Part shown: positions 51,781 to 60,663 of the stretch, in pieces
How positions within the stretch are numbered: the stretch's first letter is position 1
Layout: every line of letters starts with the position of its first letter
NCBI RefSeq assembly: GCF_016406305.1
Contig: NZ_CP066369.1
Coordinates: 3,924,501-3,988,500, forward strand
DNA from: Shewanella putrefaciens
Lineage (GTDB): Bacteria; Pseudomonadota; Gammaproteobacteria; Enterobacterales; Shewanellaceae
Direction of reading: 5' to 3'
DNA: 64,000 nt
Position numbers and translations under genes: made by a program
The notes under the pieces: generated by a model
Databases searched by the model: none
What the model saw: the letters and a program-made list of their open reading frames with translations, nothing else
What the model was told of the DNA's origin: nothing

Positions 51781-52953
51781 GTGGATAATATGCTGTTAGC
51801 TCAACCCATTAAAAAACCTGGGCTTTTTGTTCCTGTGGCAGGACTCAGTCTCTTTGCCTTAGCGTCAGGCTACTTGATGAGTTTGATCCCACTCTCACTC
51901 AGTTACTTTGAGCTGAGTCTTGATCTTGCGCCTTGGCTGGCGAGTATTTTCTACCTCGGCTTATTACTCGGCGCACCTTGTATTGCGCCGATAGTCAGCC
52001 GCATAGGCCACAGTAAGGCCTTTATTTTGTTCTTAAATATCTTACTGTGTAGCGTTGTGCTGATGGTGCTACTGCCGCAGACGAGTATCTGGTTGGCATC
52101 ACGGTTGATCGCGGGCTTGGCCGTTGCGGGGATTTTTGTGGTGGTCGAGTCTTGGTTACTGATGGCCGATACCCAAAAACAACGGGCAAAACGCTTAGGC
52201 CTATATATGACCGCCCTCTACGGTGGCACCGCCATCGGACAACTCGCCGTAGATTATTTAGGCACTACGGGTAATTTACCCTATTTGGTAGTAATAGGTT
52301 TGCTGGCTGCTGCCAGTTTACCCGCGCTTTTAGTTAAACGCGGCCAACCGCAGTCAAGTGAACAACACTCAATCGCCCTTTCCGCCCTAAAAACCCTGAA
52401 TAAACCCGCCATTACAGGCTGTTTAGTGTCGGGATTATTACTCGGCCCCATCTACGGTTTATTGCCTGTGTATGTGTCGCAGGATATGGGGTTTGCCGAG
52501 CAAACAGGGCAATTTATGGCACTAATTATCTTAGGTGGCATGCTAGTCCAGCCCTTAGTGAGCTATTTATCTCCGCGTATTCAAAAGAGTGTGTTAATGG
52601 CCGCCTTCTGCTTAGTGGGCGCTGCATCGCTGTTATTACTGATGCAAAAATCCCTTGTGGGATTATGGTTTGGTTTTGTGTTACTCGGCGCCTGCGCCTT
52701 TGCCCTCTACCCCATCGCCATTAGCTTGGCCTGCGATCATTTACCTTCCAGCCAAATCGTCGCCGCCACTCAGATTATGTTATTAAGCTATTCCGTGGGG
52801 TCGGTTATTGGCCCTATTACCGCCAGCCGATTTAACCATATAGAACATGGCTTATTGCTCTACTTAGCAGCCAGCTTTTTAATGACGGCTTGCTACCTAA
52901 GCGTACACTTACTAGCCCGAAACAAACTGCGTTTACCCACAGCGAAAGCTTAG
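51781..52953 (+). CDS. MFS transporter (YcaD-like)
   Basis: A 390-residue protein with 12 TM helices and short loops. The first-half YLGLLLGAPCIAPIVSRIGHSKAF and the RLIAGLAVAGIFVVVESWLLMADTQKQRAKRLGLYM segment resemble the YcaD/UMF group of major facilitator transporters with unknown substrate. A GTG at 51781 or an ATG at 51790 could be the start; neither has a strong ribosome site. Monocistronic and convergent with the PepSY operon. Confidence 0.82.
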   Translation: MDNMLLAQPIKKPGLFVPVAGLSLFALASGYLMSLIPLSLSYFELSLDLAPWLASIFYLGLLLGAPCIAPIVSRIGHSKAFILFLNILLCSVVLMVLLPQTSIWLASRLIAGLAVAGIFVVVESWLLMADTQKQRAKRLGLYMTALYGGTAIGQLAVDYLGTTGNLPYLVVIGLLAAASLPALLVKRGQPQSSEQHSIALSALKTLNKPAITGCLVSGLLLGPIYGLLPVYVSQDMGFAEQTGQFMALIILGGMLVQPLVSYLSPRIQKSVLMAAFCLVGAASLLLLMQKSLVGLWFGFVLLGACAFALYPIAISLACDHLPSSQIVAATQIMLLSYSVGSVIGPITASRFNHIEHGLLLYLAASFLMTACYLSVHLLARNKLRLPTAKA

Positions 52954-53019
52954 CGCTAAGTGTCGAGTGTATTGAAAAAGAGCGAGTAAAAATGGGCGCC
53001 GATAAAGCGCCCATTGTGA

Positions 53020-54639
53020 TTATGATGTTTGCTGGGTTAATTCTGCCACAGGCTCTTTGACGGGAATGGCCCAGACACTGTCCTGCGGCCCATTAAACAC
53101 CCGATGGCGAGTGAGCTTATAACCATAAAAGAACACCCCGCTAAAGGCTAATGCCACCAGATCGACACCGAGAGTCGCCGCTGAATAAGGTGCCCACAAA
53201 CCTAAACTTGGTGCTAATACCGCAACTAAAGAAGTGATTGGCATCGCCAATGTGGCCAAAGCACACAGGGGTAATATCAGCAGCGCCGCCTTAGCTGCAC
53301 CGCGCCAAAAGGCGTAAGTCACCAGCAATCCAAACACCAGATAATACAGCCACAAATAGAGGTGATTGATATTGCTCACGTGGGCATATAACCATTTACC
53401 CAGTAACATACTTACCGCTAAGGCGGCAACAGACCCAAGGCAAATCCCCACTGTAGCACTTGCCATTAAACGGCAGGCACGGGTTTGTTCACTCGCCTGC
53501 TTTTTACGACGCTTTTCTAGCCACAGCAAATTACCGCTGTAAAACAAAAAGGCGCCACTTAACCCTAAAAAGAAATACACCCAGCGACCAAGATCCCCAC
53601 CGTAACTACCAAAGTGCAATCCAAAGAATACCGCGACGGTTCTGGCCCAAATGCCCTTATCACTTTGGTCAATAGTGCTATTGGACACCTTAAGACTGTA
53701 AGGATGCAGATATAAATAATCCGTAACTGGCCCGCGCATAAAACCATTAGGGTTATATAAACCCAAACGCAGGGTCGCACGGGGATTATCCAAGTTCATA
53801 AAGGTCATTTCATTCACTTGATAATCGGGGGCAATTTTCTGCACCTTAGCTAATACAGTGGTGACCTTGGGCAAATCGGCAAGTGTATAGGGCGTTCTGT
53901 CTGGAGCGGGTTGAGCAAATAATGGTTTTTCACCATAAACCATGTGCTTAAGCCCATCGTAAAGCTGATCATGGAAGGCAAATACAATCACAGTCAGGCT
54001 GATCACCAGATGAAATGGCAAGCTAGTAATACCCACTAAATTATGGGCATCGAGCCAGAAACGACTCTCACCTTTATCTTTACGCAGGGCGAAAAAGCTT
54101 TTGGTTAGGGTCGGCAGTAAAAAAATCACCCCAGAAACCAATGCCAAGAAATATAAAACGGCGGCTATCCCTAACACATAGACACCGGCTTGATCATGGC
54201 CAACTTCACCCGCAATACCCGCAGTGCGGTGCAATTGATCAATCAGCTCCGCTAACTCACTGGGCGTGCTTAGCTGCGTTAGCAACTGCCCATTTTCATC
54301 TAAGCTTGCATGCCGAAGCTGGTTACTCATGCTGAGTTCCCGCTCTGAGCCCTGTTGATACCAAGTCATCGGCGATTGATGCTCATCATTCAAGTGCAAA
54401 CTAAAGCCGATTTTCGCTTTATCATCCTGCGCTAACACCTGCGTGACTAAGTCATCGAGTTTATCGGCGGGCACTTGGGGTAAGGTCACAGCCGGTGGCA
54501 TTGACCAAGCATCAATCGCCCCCTTAAACATAGTGAGTGAGCCAGCATAGAAGCCGATAAACAATACAATTCCGGCGATGATCCCAGTCCAAATATGGAT
54601 AGACTGATAAATCCGTAAAACATCACTGCGAACTTTCAT
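53020..54639 (-). CDS. PepSY-associated TM protein (iron-uptake associated)
   Basis: A 539-residue inner membrane protein of the PepSY-TM family: YQSIHIWTGIIAGIVLFIGFYAGSLTMFKGAI at the N-terminus, a conserved LVGITSLPFHLVISLTVIVFAFHDQLYDGL segment near residue 200, FFGLHFGSYGGDLGRWVYFFLGLSGAFLFYSGNLLWLEKRRKK near 345, and four more helices. Such proteins often accompany siderophore receptors and some act as ferric-siderophore reductases. Two small membrane protein genes lie immediately upstream, six and four bases apart, making a three-gene operon preceded by a Fur-like box. Confidence 0.87.
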   Translation of the reverse strand: MKVRSDVLRIYQSIHIWTGIIAGIVLFIGFYAGSLTMFKGAIDAWSMPPAVTLPQVPADKLDDLVTQVLAQDDKAKIGFSLHLNDEHQSPMTWYQQGSERELSMSNQLRHASLDENGQLLTQLSTPSELAELIDQLHRTAGIAGEVGHDQAGVYVLGIAAVLYFLALVSGVIFLLPTLTKSFFALRKDKGESRFWLDAHNLVGITSLPFHLVISLTVIVFAFHDQLYDGLKHMVYGEKPLFAQPAPDRTPYTLADLPKVTTVLAKVQKIAPDYQVNEMTFMNLDNPRATLRLGLYNPNGFMRGPVTDYLYLHPYSLKVSNSTIDQSDKGIWARTVAVFFGLHFGSYGGDLGRWVYFFLGLSGAFLFYSGNLLWLEKRRKKQASEQTRACRLMASATVGICLGSVAALAVSMLLGKWLYAHVSNINHLYLWLYYLVFGLLVTYAFWRGAAKAALLILPLCALATLAMPITSLVAVLAPSLGLWAPYSAATLGVDLVALAFSGVFFYGYKLTRHRVFNGPQDSVWAIPVKEPVAELTQQTS

Positions 54640-54645
54640 CCCTTA

Positions 54646-54936
54646 TCACCTAAAGGTATATAAAACTATATAAGTCAGAATGTTAAGTAGGCCTAAATAG
54701 CCGATTGCCCTTAGCCCCGTTTTAAAGAGAAAACTAAAACTTAAAATCAACAGCCAGATGGGTGCAATCATCCACATATTGAACTGCACTTTAGTATCGG
54801 CATCTATGCCGCCTGGACCAAACCAGGCAAACAAACCCACCAAACCTAGGGCAAGGGTAAAGCCTAAGATCAAACCCGCTAATGTCTTAAGCCACCAATC
54901 TGGCTGAATTTTTTCCGCAGCATTTAAACGCGCCAT
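54646..54936 (-). CDS. Small three-helix membrane protein of the PepSY operon
   Basis: A 96-residue membrane protein with three hydrophobic segments (residues 17-38, 54-70, 76-94) and a KIQPDWWLKTLAGLILGF opening that resembles small DUF-type subunits accompanying PepSY proteins in iron-uptake operons. It is six bases from the PepSY gene and four from the next. Exact family not certain; probably an accessory subunit of the same membrane complex. Confidence 0.75.
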   Translation of the reverse strand: MARLNAAEKIQPDWWLKTLAGLILGFTLALGLVGLFAWFGPGGIDADTKVQFNMWMIAPIWLLILSFSFLFKTGLRAIGYLGLLNILTYIVLYTFR

Positions 54937-54940
54937 TTAG

Positions 54941-55198
54941 CTATTTCCTACTGATCATCAAAGACAAAAATGGCACCAACCCAGTCACTAACATCAACAA
55001 GGCTAACCAAGTGAAAATGGCTGCACTTAGGGTAAAGAGGTACAGGCATCCAGCTAAACAACCGAGGGCTAAACCGTAGCCAAGGCTGCGCCAGTAGCGC
55101 TTAGGGAGGGCTTTAGCGAGTACATTTTGCTGCTTATTACTGAGATACAAACATAAGCAGGCTAAAACTGAGCCCAATACCAACAAGAGCTGTAACAC
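54941..55198 (-). CDS. Small membrane protein, DUF3325-like, first gene of the PepSY operon
   Basis: An 85-residue protein with three TM helices (residues 2-18, 41-60, 62-80) and the linking NKQQNVLAKALPKRYWRSLGYGLALGC segment, similar in layout to DUF3325 proteins that occur with PepSY genes. Starts 153 bases from a Fur-like site. Function unknown; the operon context points to iron acquisition. Confidence 0.7.
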   Translation of the reverse strand: MLQLLLVLGSVLACLCLYLSNKQQNVLAKALPKRYWRSLGYGLALGCLAGCLYLFTLSAAIFTWLALLMLVTGLVPFLSLMISRK

Positions 55199-55350
55199 AG
55201 ATTTAACTCCTTCAACTCAAGCGTTTGCCTTCAACATCAAACATCATTGAGGCTTTACCCTTAAGACGAGGCAAAACGCCAACAAAGCACTGATGTAACA
55301 TGATGAAAGCCATAGATAAATAGAGTATGCTGCCGCGACATTATCTTTTA

Positions 55351-55365
55351 TGAGAATAGTTCGCA
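55351..55365 (-). promoter_or_regulatory. Candidate Fur box of the PepSY operon
   Basis: TGAGAAT-A-GTTCGCA fits the 7-1-7 Fur pattern: the left half is a perfect TGAGAAT, the right half has five of seven matches to its complement. On the minus strand it overlaps a possible promoter (TTGCGA, then GATAAT). It is 153 bases upstream of the three-gene PepSY operon. The rest of 55199-55587 holds nothing recognisable. Confidence 0.45.
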
Positions 55366-55587
55366 ATAAGATTTACACTGTAAGGCTAACTAATGCTGCC
55401 CATATCACAACGGCGAGAACCCGTTATCGAATTATTGCGACAAATTAACCATTAAGTTACATTCCACCCTGAGGGATAAACCCAAGGCGGTTGACCCCCA
55501 GCCCAATATTGTGAGCCTAAATCGTGATGATTTGGCCAAGCACAATACCGACAGCAAGTGCATAACCCCGTCAGCAAAGGAAGCTAA

Positions 55588-56475
55588 ATGATTAAAAATG
55601 AACTCAATTTACCTAGCTCAATCGGCCTAGCCAAAATTATTCCCATCGTTATTTTGTTGATCCTGTTTATTTCTCTCTTTGGCAGTTGGTACACGGTTGA
55701 CCAAGGCGAGCGGGGAGTCATTCTGCGTAATGGAAAGATTATTGGCACCGCCGAGCCTGGGCTTGGATTTAAAATTCCCGTCTTTGATACTGTGGTAAAA
55801 ATCTCCACCCAAACCCATACCACTAGCTATACCTCGCTACAGGCCTATAGCCGCGATCAACAACCCGCGACACTCAAAGCTTCGGTCACCTTTAACGTGC
55901 CACCGGATCGCGTCGAAGAAGTGTATGCTAACTTTAAAAGCATAGATGCTATGGTCGCCCGCCTGCTCGACCGCCAAGTCCCCACTCAGGTGGAAAATAT
56001 TTTTGGTAAATATACGGCGATTTCAGTGGTGCAGGAGCGGATAAAATTCGGTATCGATGTCACTAACGCTATAACCCAAGCCGTTAAAGGGCCGGTAGAA
56101 ATCACCTCAGTACAGATTGAAAATATCGACTTTTCAAATGCCTATGAAAAATCCGTCGAAGACAGAATGCGCGCCGAAGTGGAAGTACAAACCCAACTGC
56201 AAAACTTAGAGAAAGAGCGAGTCAGCGCGCAAATTGCCGTCACCCAAGCGCAGGCAGAGGCGGACTCACAACTGGCCCGTGCTAAGGCTGAGGCCGAAAG
56301 TATCCGCATTAAAGGCGACGCTGAAGCCTCGGCGATTAAGAGCCGCGCCGAAGCCCTGGCACAAAATCAAAACTTAGTCGAACTGACTAAGGCTGAAAAA
56401 TGGGATGGCAAACTGCCCACCACAGTCTTACCAACGGGCACACTGCCCTTTATCGATGCGAAAAAAGCCAACTAA
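55588..56475 (+). CDS. Prohibitin-like SPFH/Band 7 protein
   Basis: A 295-residue membrane-anchored protein: one TM helix near residues 15-35 (IIPIVILLILFISLFGSWY), an SPFH domain (VDQGERGVILRNGKIIGTAEPGLGFKIP through VEITSVQIENIDFS) and a long alanine- and glutamate-rich coiled coil (190-265). Prohibitin-type proteins form ring assemblies in membranes and can control proteases such as FtsH. The ATG follows AAGGAAGCTAA with AGGAA in good position. Monocistronic with a terminator. Confidence 0.92.
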   Translation: MIKNELNLPSSIGLAKIIPIVILLILFISLFGSWYTVDQGERGVILRNGKIIGTAEPGLGFKIPVFDTVVKISTQTHTTSYTSLQAYSRDQQPATLKASVTFNVPPDRVEEVYANFKSIDAMVARLLDRQVPTQVENIFGKYTAISVVQERIKFGIDVTNAITQAVKGPVEITSVQIENIDFSNAYEKSVEDRMRAEVEVQTQLQNLEKERVSAQIAVTQAQAEADSQLARAKAEAESIRIKGDAEASAIKSRAEALAQNQNLVELTKAEKWDGKLPTTVLPTGTLPFIDAKKAN

Positions 56476-56514
56476 CCCTTAGTTGAACCGCGCACAAAAA
56501 GTAAACCGACAATA

Positions 56515-56550
56515 AAAAATCCCAGTGTTAACCCTAACACTGGGATTTTT
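56515..56550. terminator. Bidirectional terminator after the SPFH gene
   Basis: AAAAATCCCAGTGTTA and its exact complement TAACACTGGGATTTTT with an ACCC loop; 16-base arms. Lies between convergent genes. Confidence 0.9.
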
Positions 56551-56585
56551 ATTGACTCGATAATATTTAGCGCAATATCAGCCGA

Positions 56586-58106
56586 TTAAGAACAGCAGTC
56601 GCTGCGGCGTAACCAACTGCGAGGGATCTTCTCAAACACTACTTTAGCCATTAATACCGCCAGTAATATACCCGAGGTGGCCACTAGCCAATGGGGTAAC
56701 ATTTGATGCTGCTCACCAATTTGCGGCATCACCACAAAGCCAAAGGTATCCACCAAATAATTGACTAACATACCCGCTACTAAAGCCACACCGAGCACAC
56801 CGCCAAGGTATCCCCATAGCGCACGCTTACCTAACTCTTTAGCAACCACACCTAAAGTAGCGATATTGGTCGCAGGCCCCGCCATCATAAACACCAGCAC
56901 AGCACCGGGTGACACACCCGCGAGTAACAGCCCAGCCGCAATCGGCGTCGACGCCGTCGCACAAATATACATAGGCACAGAAACCAGCACCATCACCAGC
57001 ATGGCCAGTAACCCATCGCCCCACTTAGCTAAGAAGTCAGCGGGAACATAGGTTTGTACCAGTGCCGCGAAAAATAAGCCCACCAGCAGCCACAGGGTTG
57101 TGTCACGCACTAAATCCGTTGCAGCATATTTAAGGCCAATTCCAACACGGCTTAATACCGATTGTGACTTAAACTCGCTCGCCATATCTTGGGTCGAAGC
57201 GCAGCAACTTTCACCTGCAGTGCTAGCACTAGCCGGCTCTGTATCCTTAGCACTGCCGCAGCAGGCGCCTTTTTTCACTACTACTATTTTTTCAGGCTCT
57301 GCGGTCTGGCTACCACAACATGAACCCGCGCTTTCCACTTTCACCGCGTCAACCTTGGCCACAGACCCCATAGTTTGAATCGATCCAATGGTTTGAATCG
57401 ATCCCATGGTTTGGCCGCCAACAGCCATAACATTTGAAGAACCCGCCATTAAGCTTGGCGCCGCCATAGGCGTCATTTTGATCTTCGGCTTTGGCTCGGC
57501 TTTTGGCACAGGAGCGCTTTCATTGCCACAACATGATGATTTCACAGGCGTAATTGCAGGCACTTTAGTCGATGAGCAGCAGCTTTTAGCTGTTTCGGCT
57601 TTTACCTCTGTAACTTGGGCCGAAGATTTTGAGGCGCAGCAAGACGCCACTGGCGCGCCCTCTAATGGCTTATCTGATTGAACTTCGGGCTTAACGACAG
57701 GTTTGCCATCGTCATCATCACGACCAACCAATAAGCCCGCTACAATGGCGCTAGTGATCGCCGCAATCGGCCGCACTATTGCCATAAAAGGGCCGAGCAA
57801 GACATAGGAAACCGTCACTGAATCGACGCCCGTTTCAGGGGTTGAGACTAAAAAGGAGGTGGTTGCCGCCTTAGAGGCACCAGAGCGGCGCAGCCCTACT
57901 GCTGCAGGGATCACGCCGCAGGAACATAAAGGCAAAGGCGCACCGAGCAGCGCCGCCTTGACCACAGTTTTAAAACCGTGACCACCGAGCTGCTTTTGCA
58001 TCCACGCCATGGGCACGAATACTTTTAATAACCCGGCCAAAATCAAGCCCAATAACAACCAAGGCGCTGAGTCTAAAAACAGATCGATAAAATTCTTCAG
58101 TAACAT
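56586..58106 (-). CDS. SO_0444-family Cu/Zn efflux permease
   Basis: A 506-residue membrane permease (DUF318/ArsP-like) of the group named after S. oneidensis SO_0444. Two sets of four TM helices (residues 10-125 and 325-500), each with a CSCG/CATAST-type motif (GAPLPLCSCGVIPAAVGLRRSGA and MYICATASTPIAAGLLLAG), flank a cytoplasmic or periplasmic linker (about 145-305) that carries six CC pairs (first at 156-157, last at 301-302), and a seventh CC lies at the extreme C-terminus. These probably bind soft metals. Its ATG is two bases after the stop of the MerR regulator, so the two are translationally coupled. Confidence 0.9.
   Translation of the reverse strand: MLLKNFIDLFLDSAPWLLLGLILAGLLKVFVPMAWMQKQLGGHGFKTVVKAALLGAPLPLCSCGVIPAAVGLRRSGASKAATTSFLVSTPETGVDSVTVSYVLLGPFMAIVRPIAAITSAIVAGLLVGRDDDDGKPVVKPEVQSDKPLEGAPVASCCASKSSAQVTEVKAETAKSCCSSTKVPAITPVKSSCCGNESAPVPKAEPKPKIKMTPMAAPSLMAGSSNVMAVGGQTMGSIQTIGSIQTMGSVAKVDAVKVESAGSCCGSQTAEPEKIVVVKKGACCGSAKDTEPASASTAGESCCASTQDMASEFKSQSVLSRVGIGLKYAATDLVRDTTLWLLVGLFFAALVQTYVPADFLAKWGDGLLAMLVMVLVSVPMYICATASTPIAAGLLLAGVSPGAVLVFMMAGPATNIATLGVVAKELGKRALWGYLGGVLGVALVAGMLVNYLVDTFGFVVMPQIGEQHQMLPHWLVATSGILLAVLMAKVVFEKIPRSWLRRSDCCS
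57369..57412 (-). repeat. 18-bp tandem repeat in the permease linker
   Basis: CATAGTTTGAATCGATCC is followed by AATGGTTTGAATCGATCC and a partial third CATGGTTT. The repeat is in frame and encodes GSIQTM-type hexapeptides inside the Cys-rich linker, so its copy number may vary between strains without a frameshift. Confidence 0.85.
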
Positions 58107-58108
58107 AA

Positions 58109-58654
58109 TTAATTCCCTGACTCATCATGGATTGTTTTGCCGTGAGTATGCTGGTGCGCCTCATTCTGCGGTGCTTGGTGCTGATGTACTTGCTGCTGAT
58201 TGTCATCGTACTTAAGGGCCTCATGGGAGTGATGCTCAACGCGTACCCCCTCAGTGCTGGACTCCAACGCCTCTAAAATAGAGCAATGTTCGGCGCTACG
58301 TGGCCCACCACAACAGGCATCGGACAGACTCTGCAAACTAGTTTGAAAATGCAGCAACTCGGCAATTTTGGCCTGTACTTGGGCTAATTTAATATCGACC
58401 ATGCCCTTCACATCGGCGCAGACGCGATTAGATTTATCGAGCTCGATTGACAGCAATTCACTGATTTCATTGAGGGTAAAACCCACGGCCTTGGCCCGCA
58501 AAATAAAACGTAACCGCGCGGCATCGGCCTCGGTATACACGCGATAGCCAGACTCGGTACGGCTCGAAGGCGCGAGCAGACCGTGCTTCTCGTAAAATCT
58601 TAAGGTGTCGGCTTTCACCTCACACACATCCGCCAGTTCACCAATACGATACAT
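58109..58654 (-). CDS. MerR-family zinc-responsive regulator (ZntR-like)
   Basis: A 181-residue regulator: MerR helix-turn-helix (MYRIGELADVCEVKADTLRFYEKHGLL), dimerisation helix and a metal-binding loop. Cys in SNRVCADVKG and the CCGGPRSAEHCSIL segment match the zinc ligands of ZntR (two adjacent Cys, a His and a downstream Cys). After the loop comes a histidine-rich tail (HHSH, then HQHQAPQNEAHQHTHGKTIH), an unusual extension that may also bind metal. AAGGA lies seven bases before the ATG at 58654; the longer frame is not supported. It controls the efflux permease that follows. Confidence 0.92.
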   Translation of the reverse strand: MYRIGELADVCEVKADTLRFYEKHGLLAPSSRTESGYRVYTEADAARLRFILRAKAVGFTLNEISELLSIELDKSNRVCADVKGMVDIKLAQVQAKIAELLHFQTSLQSLSDACCGGPRSAEHCSILEALESSTEGVRVEHHSHEALKYDDNQQQVHQHQAPQNEAHQHTHGKTIHDESGN

Positions 58655-58718
58655 GTCTTCATCCTTTGCGAAAGCCCCCAACTCAAGGAGAGTTTCCAGC
58701 ATACAACTCAATGGTGCG

Positions 58719-58750
58719 AGTATAAACCTTGGAGCCTACTCCAAGGTCAA
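58719..58750 (-). promoter_or_regulatory. MerR-type promoter with 20-bp spacer
   Basis: On the minus strand TTGACC (-35, at 58745-58750) and TATACT (-10, at 58719-58724) are separated by 20 bases. The spacer holds the inverted repeat ACCTTGGAG-TAGG-CTCCAAGGT (58726-58747). The overlong spacer and dyad are the hallmark of MerR-activated metal promoters. Lies 65 bases upstream of the ZntR-like start. Confidence 0.9.
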
Positions 58751-59002
58751 GGGGTATTTTTAATTTATACCGCACTCAGAAACCACTCCACTTTGTTCTG
58801 ATATGAATATTGTGAAATCACGCAGAAAAAACACCCGTAAATGCAGTTTTACGGTAGAATACGCGCGCCGTGATGAAGGGATAAAAAGTTAGCTAATAAA
58901 GTAAAAATAGGACCAAGGGACTTTTGGAAAGCGGTGCAGCACTAAGGCTGTTCTGTTTTCCGAAAGATCCTTGAAACTAAAATAACTGGACCCTGTACCC
59001 AA

Positions 59003-60601
59003 ATGACTGCTGCAAATAATGCCAGACCCATTCGTCGCGCGCTGTTAAGCGTTTCAGATAAAACCGGAATTCTCGAGTTCGCCAAAACACTTCACGCCCA
59101 AGGTGTGGAACTGCTATCGACTGGCGGCACCGCTCGCCTGTTAGCGGATAACGGCGTGCCTGTTATCGAAGTATCTGATTACACAGGACACCCTGAGATC
59201 ATGGACGGTCGTGTTAAGACGCTGCACCCTAAAGTGCACGGCGGCATTTTGGCGCGCCGCGGTCTTGATGAAAGCGTCATGGCCGACAACAATATCAATG
59301 CCATCGATCTGGTTGCGGTTAACCTTTATCCCTTCGCTGAAACTGTGGCTAAACCCGGTTGTACCTTAGAAGACGCTATCGAAAATATCGATATTGGCGG
59401 CCCAACTATGGTGCGCGCTGCGGCGAAGAACCATAAAGACGTGACTATCGTGGTGAATGCGGCCGACTATAACCGCGTGTTAGCCGAAATGGCCGCTAAC
59501 AATGGCAGCACGACCCATGCGACGCGTTTCGACTTAGCGATTGCCGCCTTCGAGCACACTGCGGGTTACGATGGCATGATCGCCAACTACTTCGGTACTA
59601 TGGTTCCTGCGCACAGCACGGACGAATGCTTTACTGATTCAAAATTCCCACGCACCTTCAACACCCAATTAGTGAAGAAACAAGACTTACGCTATGGCGA
59701 AAACAGCCATCAAGCGGCGGCCTTCTATGTCGACACTAAAATTGATGAAGCTTCAGTCGCGACTGCAGTACAACTGCAAGGTAAGGCGCTGTCTTACAAC
59801 AACATTGCCGATACAGACGCCGCCCTTGAGTGTGTAAAAGAATTCAGTGAGCCTGCCTGCGTTATCGTTAAACACGCTAACCCTTGTGGTGTCGCACTCG
59901 GTAAAGACCTGCTGGACGCCTACAACCGCGCCTATCAAACCGATCCAACCTCAGCCTTCGGTGGCATTATCGCCTTCAATGGCGAATTAGATGCTGCGAC
60001 GGCGAGTGCGATCGTTGAGCGTCAATTCGTTGAAGTGATTATCGCCCCAAGCGTCAGCCAAGCGGCGCGCGATGTGGTCGCGAAGAAGACCAACGTGCGT
60101 TTATTGGAATGCGGCCAGTGGAACACTAAGACCCAAACCTTAGACTACAAACGCGTTAATGGCGGCTTACTGGTGCAAGATCGCGACCAAGGTATGGTCG
60201 GTTTAGAAGACATCAAAGTGGTTTCTAAACGTCAACCTACTGCAAGCGAACTTAAAGACTTAATGTTCTGCTGGAAAGTAGCGAAATTCGTTAAATCTAA
60301 CGCCATCGTTTATGCCAAAGACGGCATGACTATCGGTGTCGGCGCAGGCCAAATGAGCCGCGTTTACAGCGCTAAAATCGCCGGAATCAAGGCCGCCGAT
60401 GAAGGTTTAGAAGTGGTGAACTCTGTGATGGCATCCGATGCTTTCTTCCCCTTCCGTGACGGTATCGATGCCGCAGCGGCTGCGGGTATCAGCTGCATCA
60501 TCCAACCGGGCGGCTCAATGCGCGATGCTGAAATCATCGCCGCAGCAGACGAGCACGGCATGGCCATGGTGATGACAGGCATGCGCCACTTCCGTCACTA
60601 A
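59003..60601 (+). CDS. purH: Bifunctional AICAR transformylase/IMP cyclohydrolase (PurH)
   Basis: A 532-residue enzyme for the last two steps of IMP synthesis. The N-terminal IMP cyclohydrolase (MGS-like) domain shows [35 protein letters not shown] and [15 protein letters not shown]; the AICAR transformylase domain shows [30 protein letters not shown] and [14 protein letters not shown]. Full length. A leader of about 140 bases upstream contains the inverted repeats CCGTAAA-TGCAGT-TTTACGG (58835-58854) beside a possible TAGAAT -10; no clear PurR box is visible. It precedes purD by 62 bases. Confidence 0.97.
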   Translation: MTAANNARPIRRALLSVSDKTGILEFAKTLHAQGVELLSTGGTARLLADNGVPVIEVSDYTGHPEIMDGRVKTLHPKVHGGILARRGLDESVMADNNINAIDLVAVNLYPFAETVAKPGCTLEDAIENIDIGGPTMVRAAAKNHKDVTIVVNAADYNRVLAEMAANNGSTTHATRFDLAIAAFEHTAGYDGMIANYFGTMVPAHSTDECFTDSKFPRTFNTQLVKKQDLRYGENSHQAAAFYVDTKIDEASVATAVQLQGKALSYNNIADTDAALECVKEFSEPACVIVKHANPCGVALGKDLLDAYNRAYQTDPTSAFGGIIAFNGELDAATASAIVERQFVEVIIAPSVSQAARDVVAKKTNVRLLECGQWNTKTQTLDYKRVNGGLLVQDRDQGMVGLEDIKVVSKRQPTASELKDLMFCWKVAKFVKSNAIVYAKDGMTIGVGAGQMSRVYSAKIAGIKAADEGLEVVNSVMASDAFFPFRDGIDAAAAAGISCIIQPGGSMRDAEIIAAADEHGMAMVMTGMRHFRH

Positions 60602-60605
60602 TCAG

Positions 60606-60633
60606 TAGATTCTAGGTCCTAGATTCTAGGGCC
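60606..60633 (+). repeat. 14-bp tandem duplication between purH and purD
   Basis: TAGATTCTAGGTCC is followed directly by TAGATTCTAGGGCC (one mismatch). The two copies can fold into small CCTAG-ATT-CTAGG hairpins. It sits just after the purH stop. Confidence 0.8.
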
Positions 60634-60663
60634 TTATCCATTTCGATTCATGGGAGCTTTACA

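Noticed and set aside
58760..59002. PurR operator upstream of purH
   Set aside because: No ACGCAAACGTTTGCGT-like palindrome is present; only weakly similar fragments were found.
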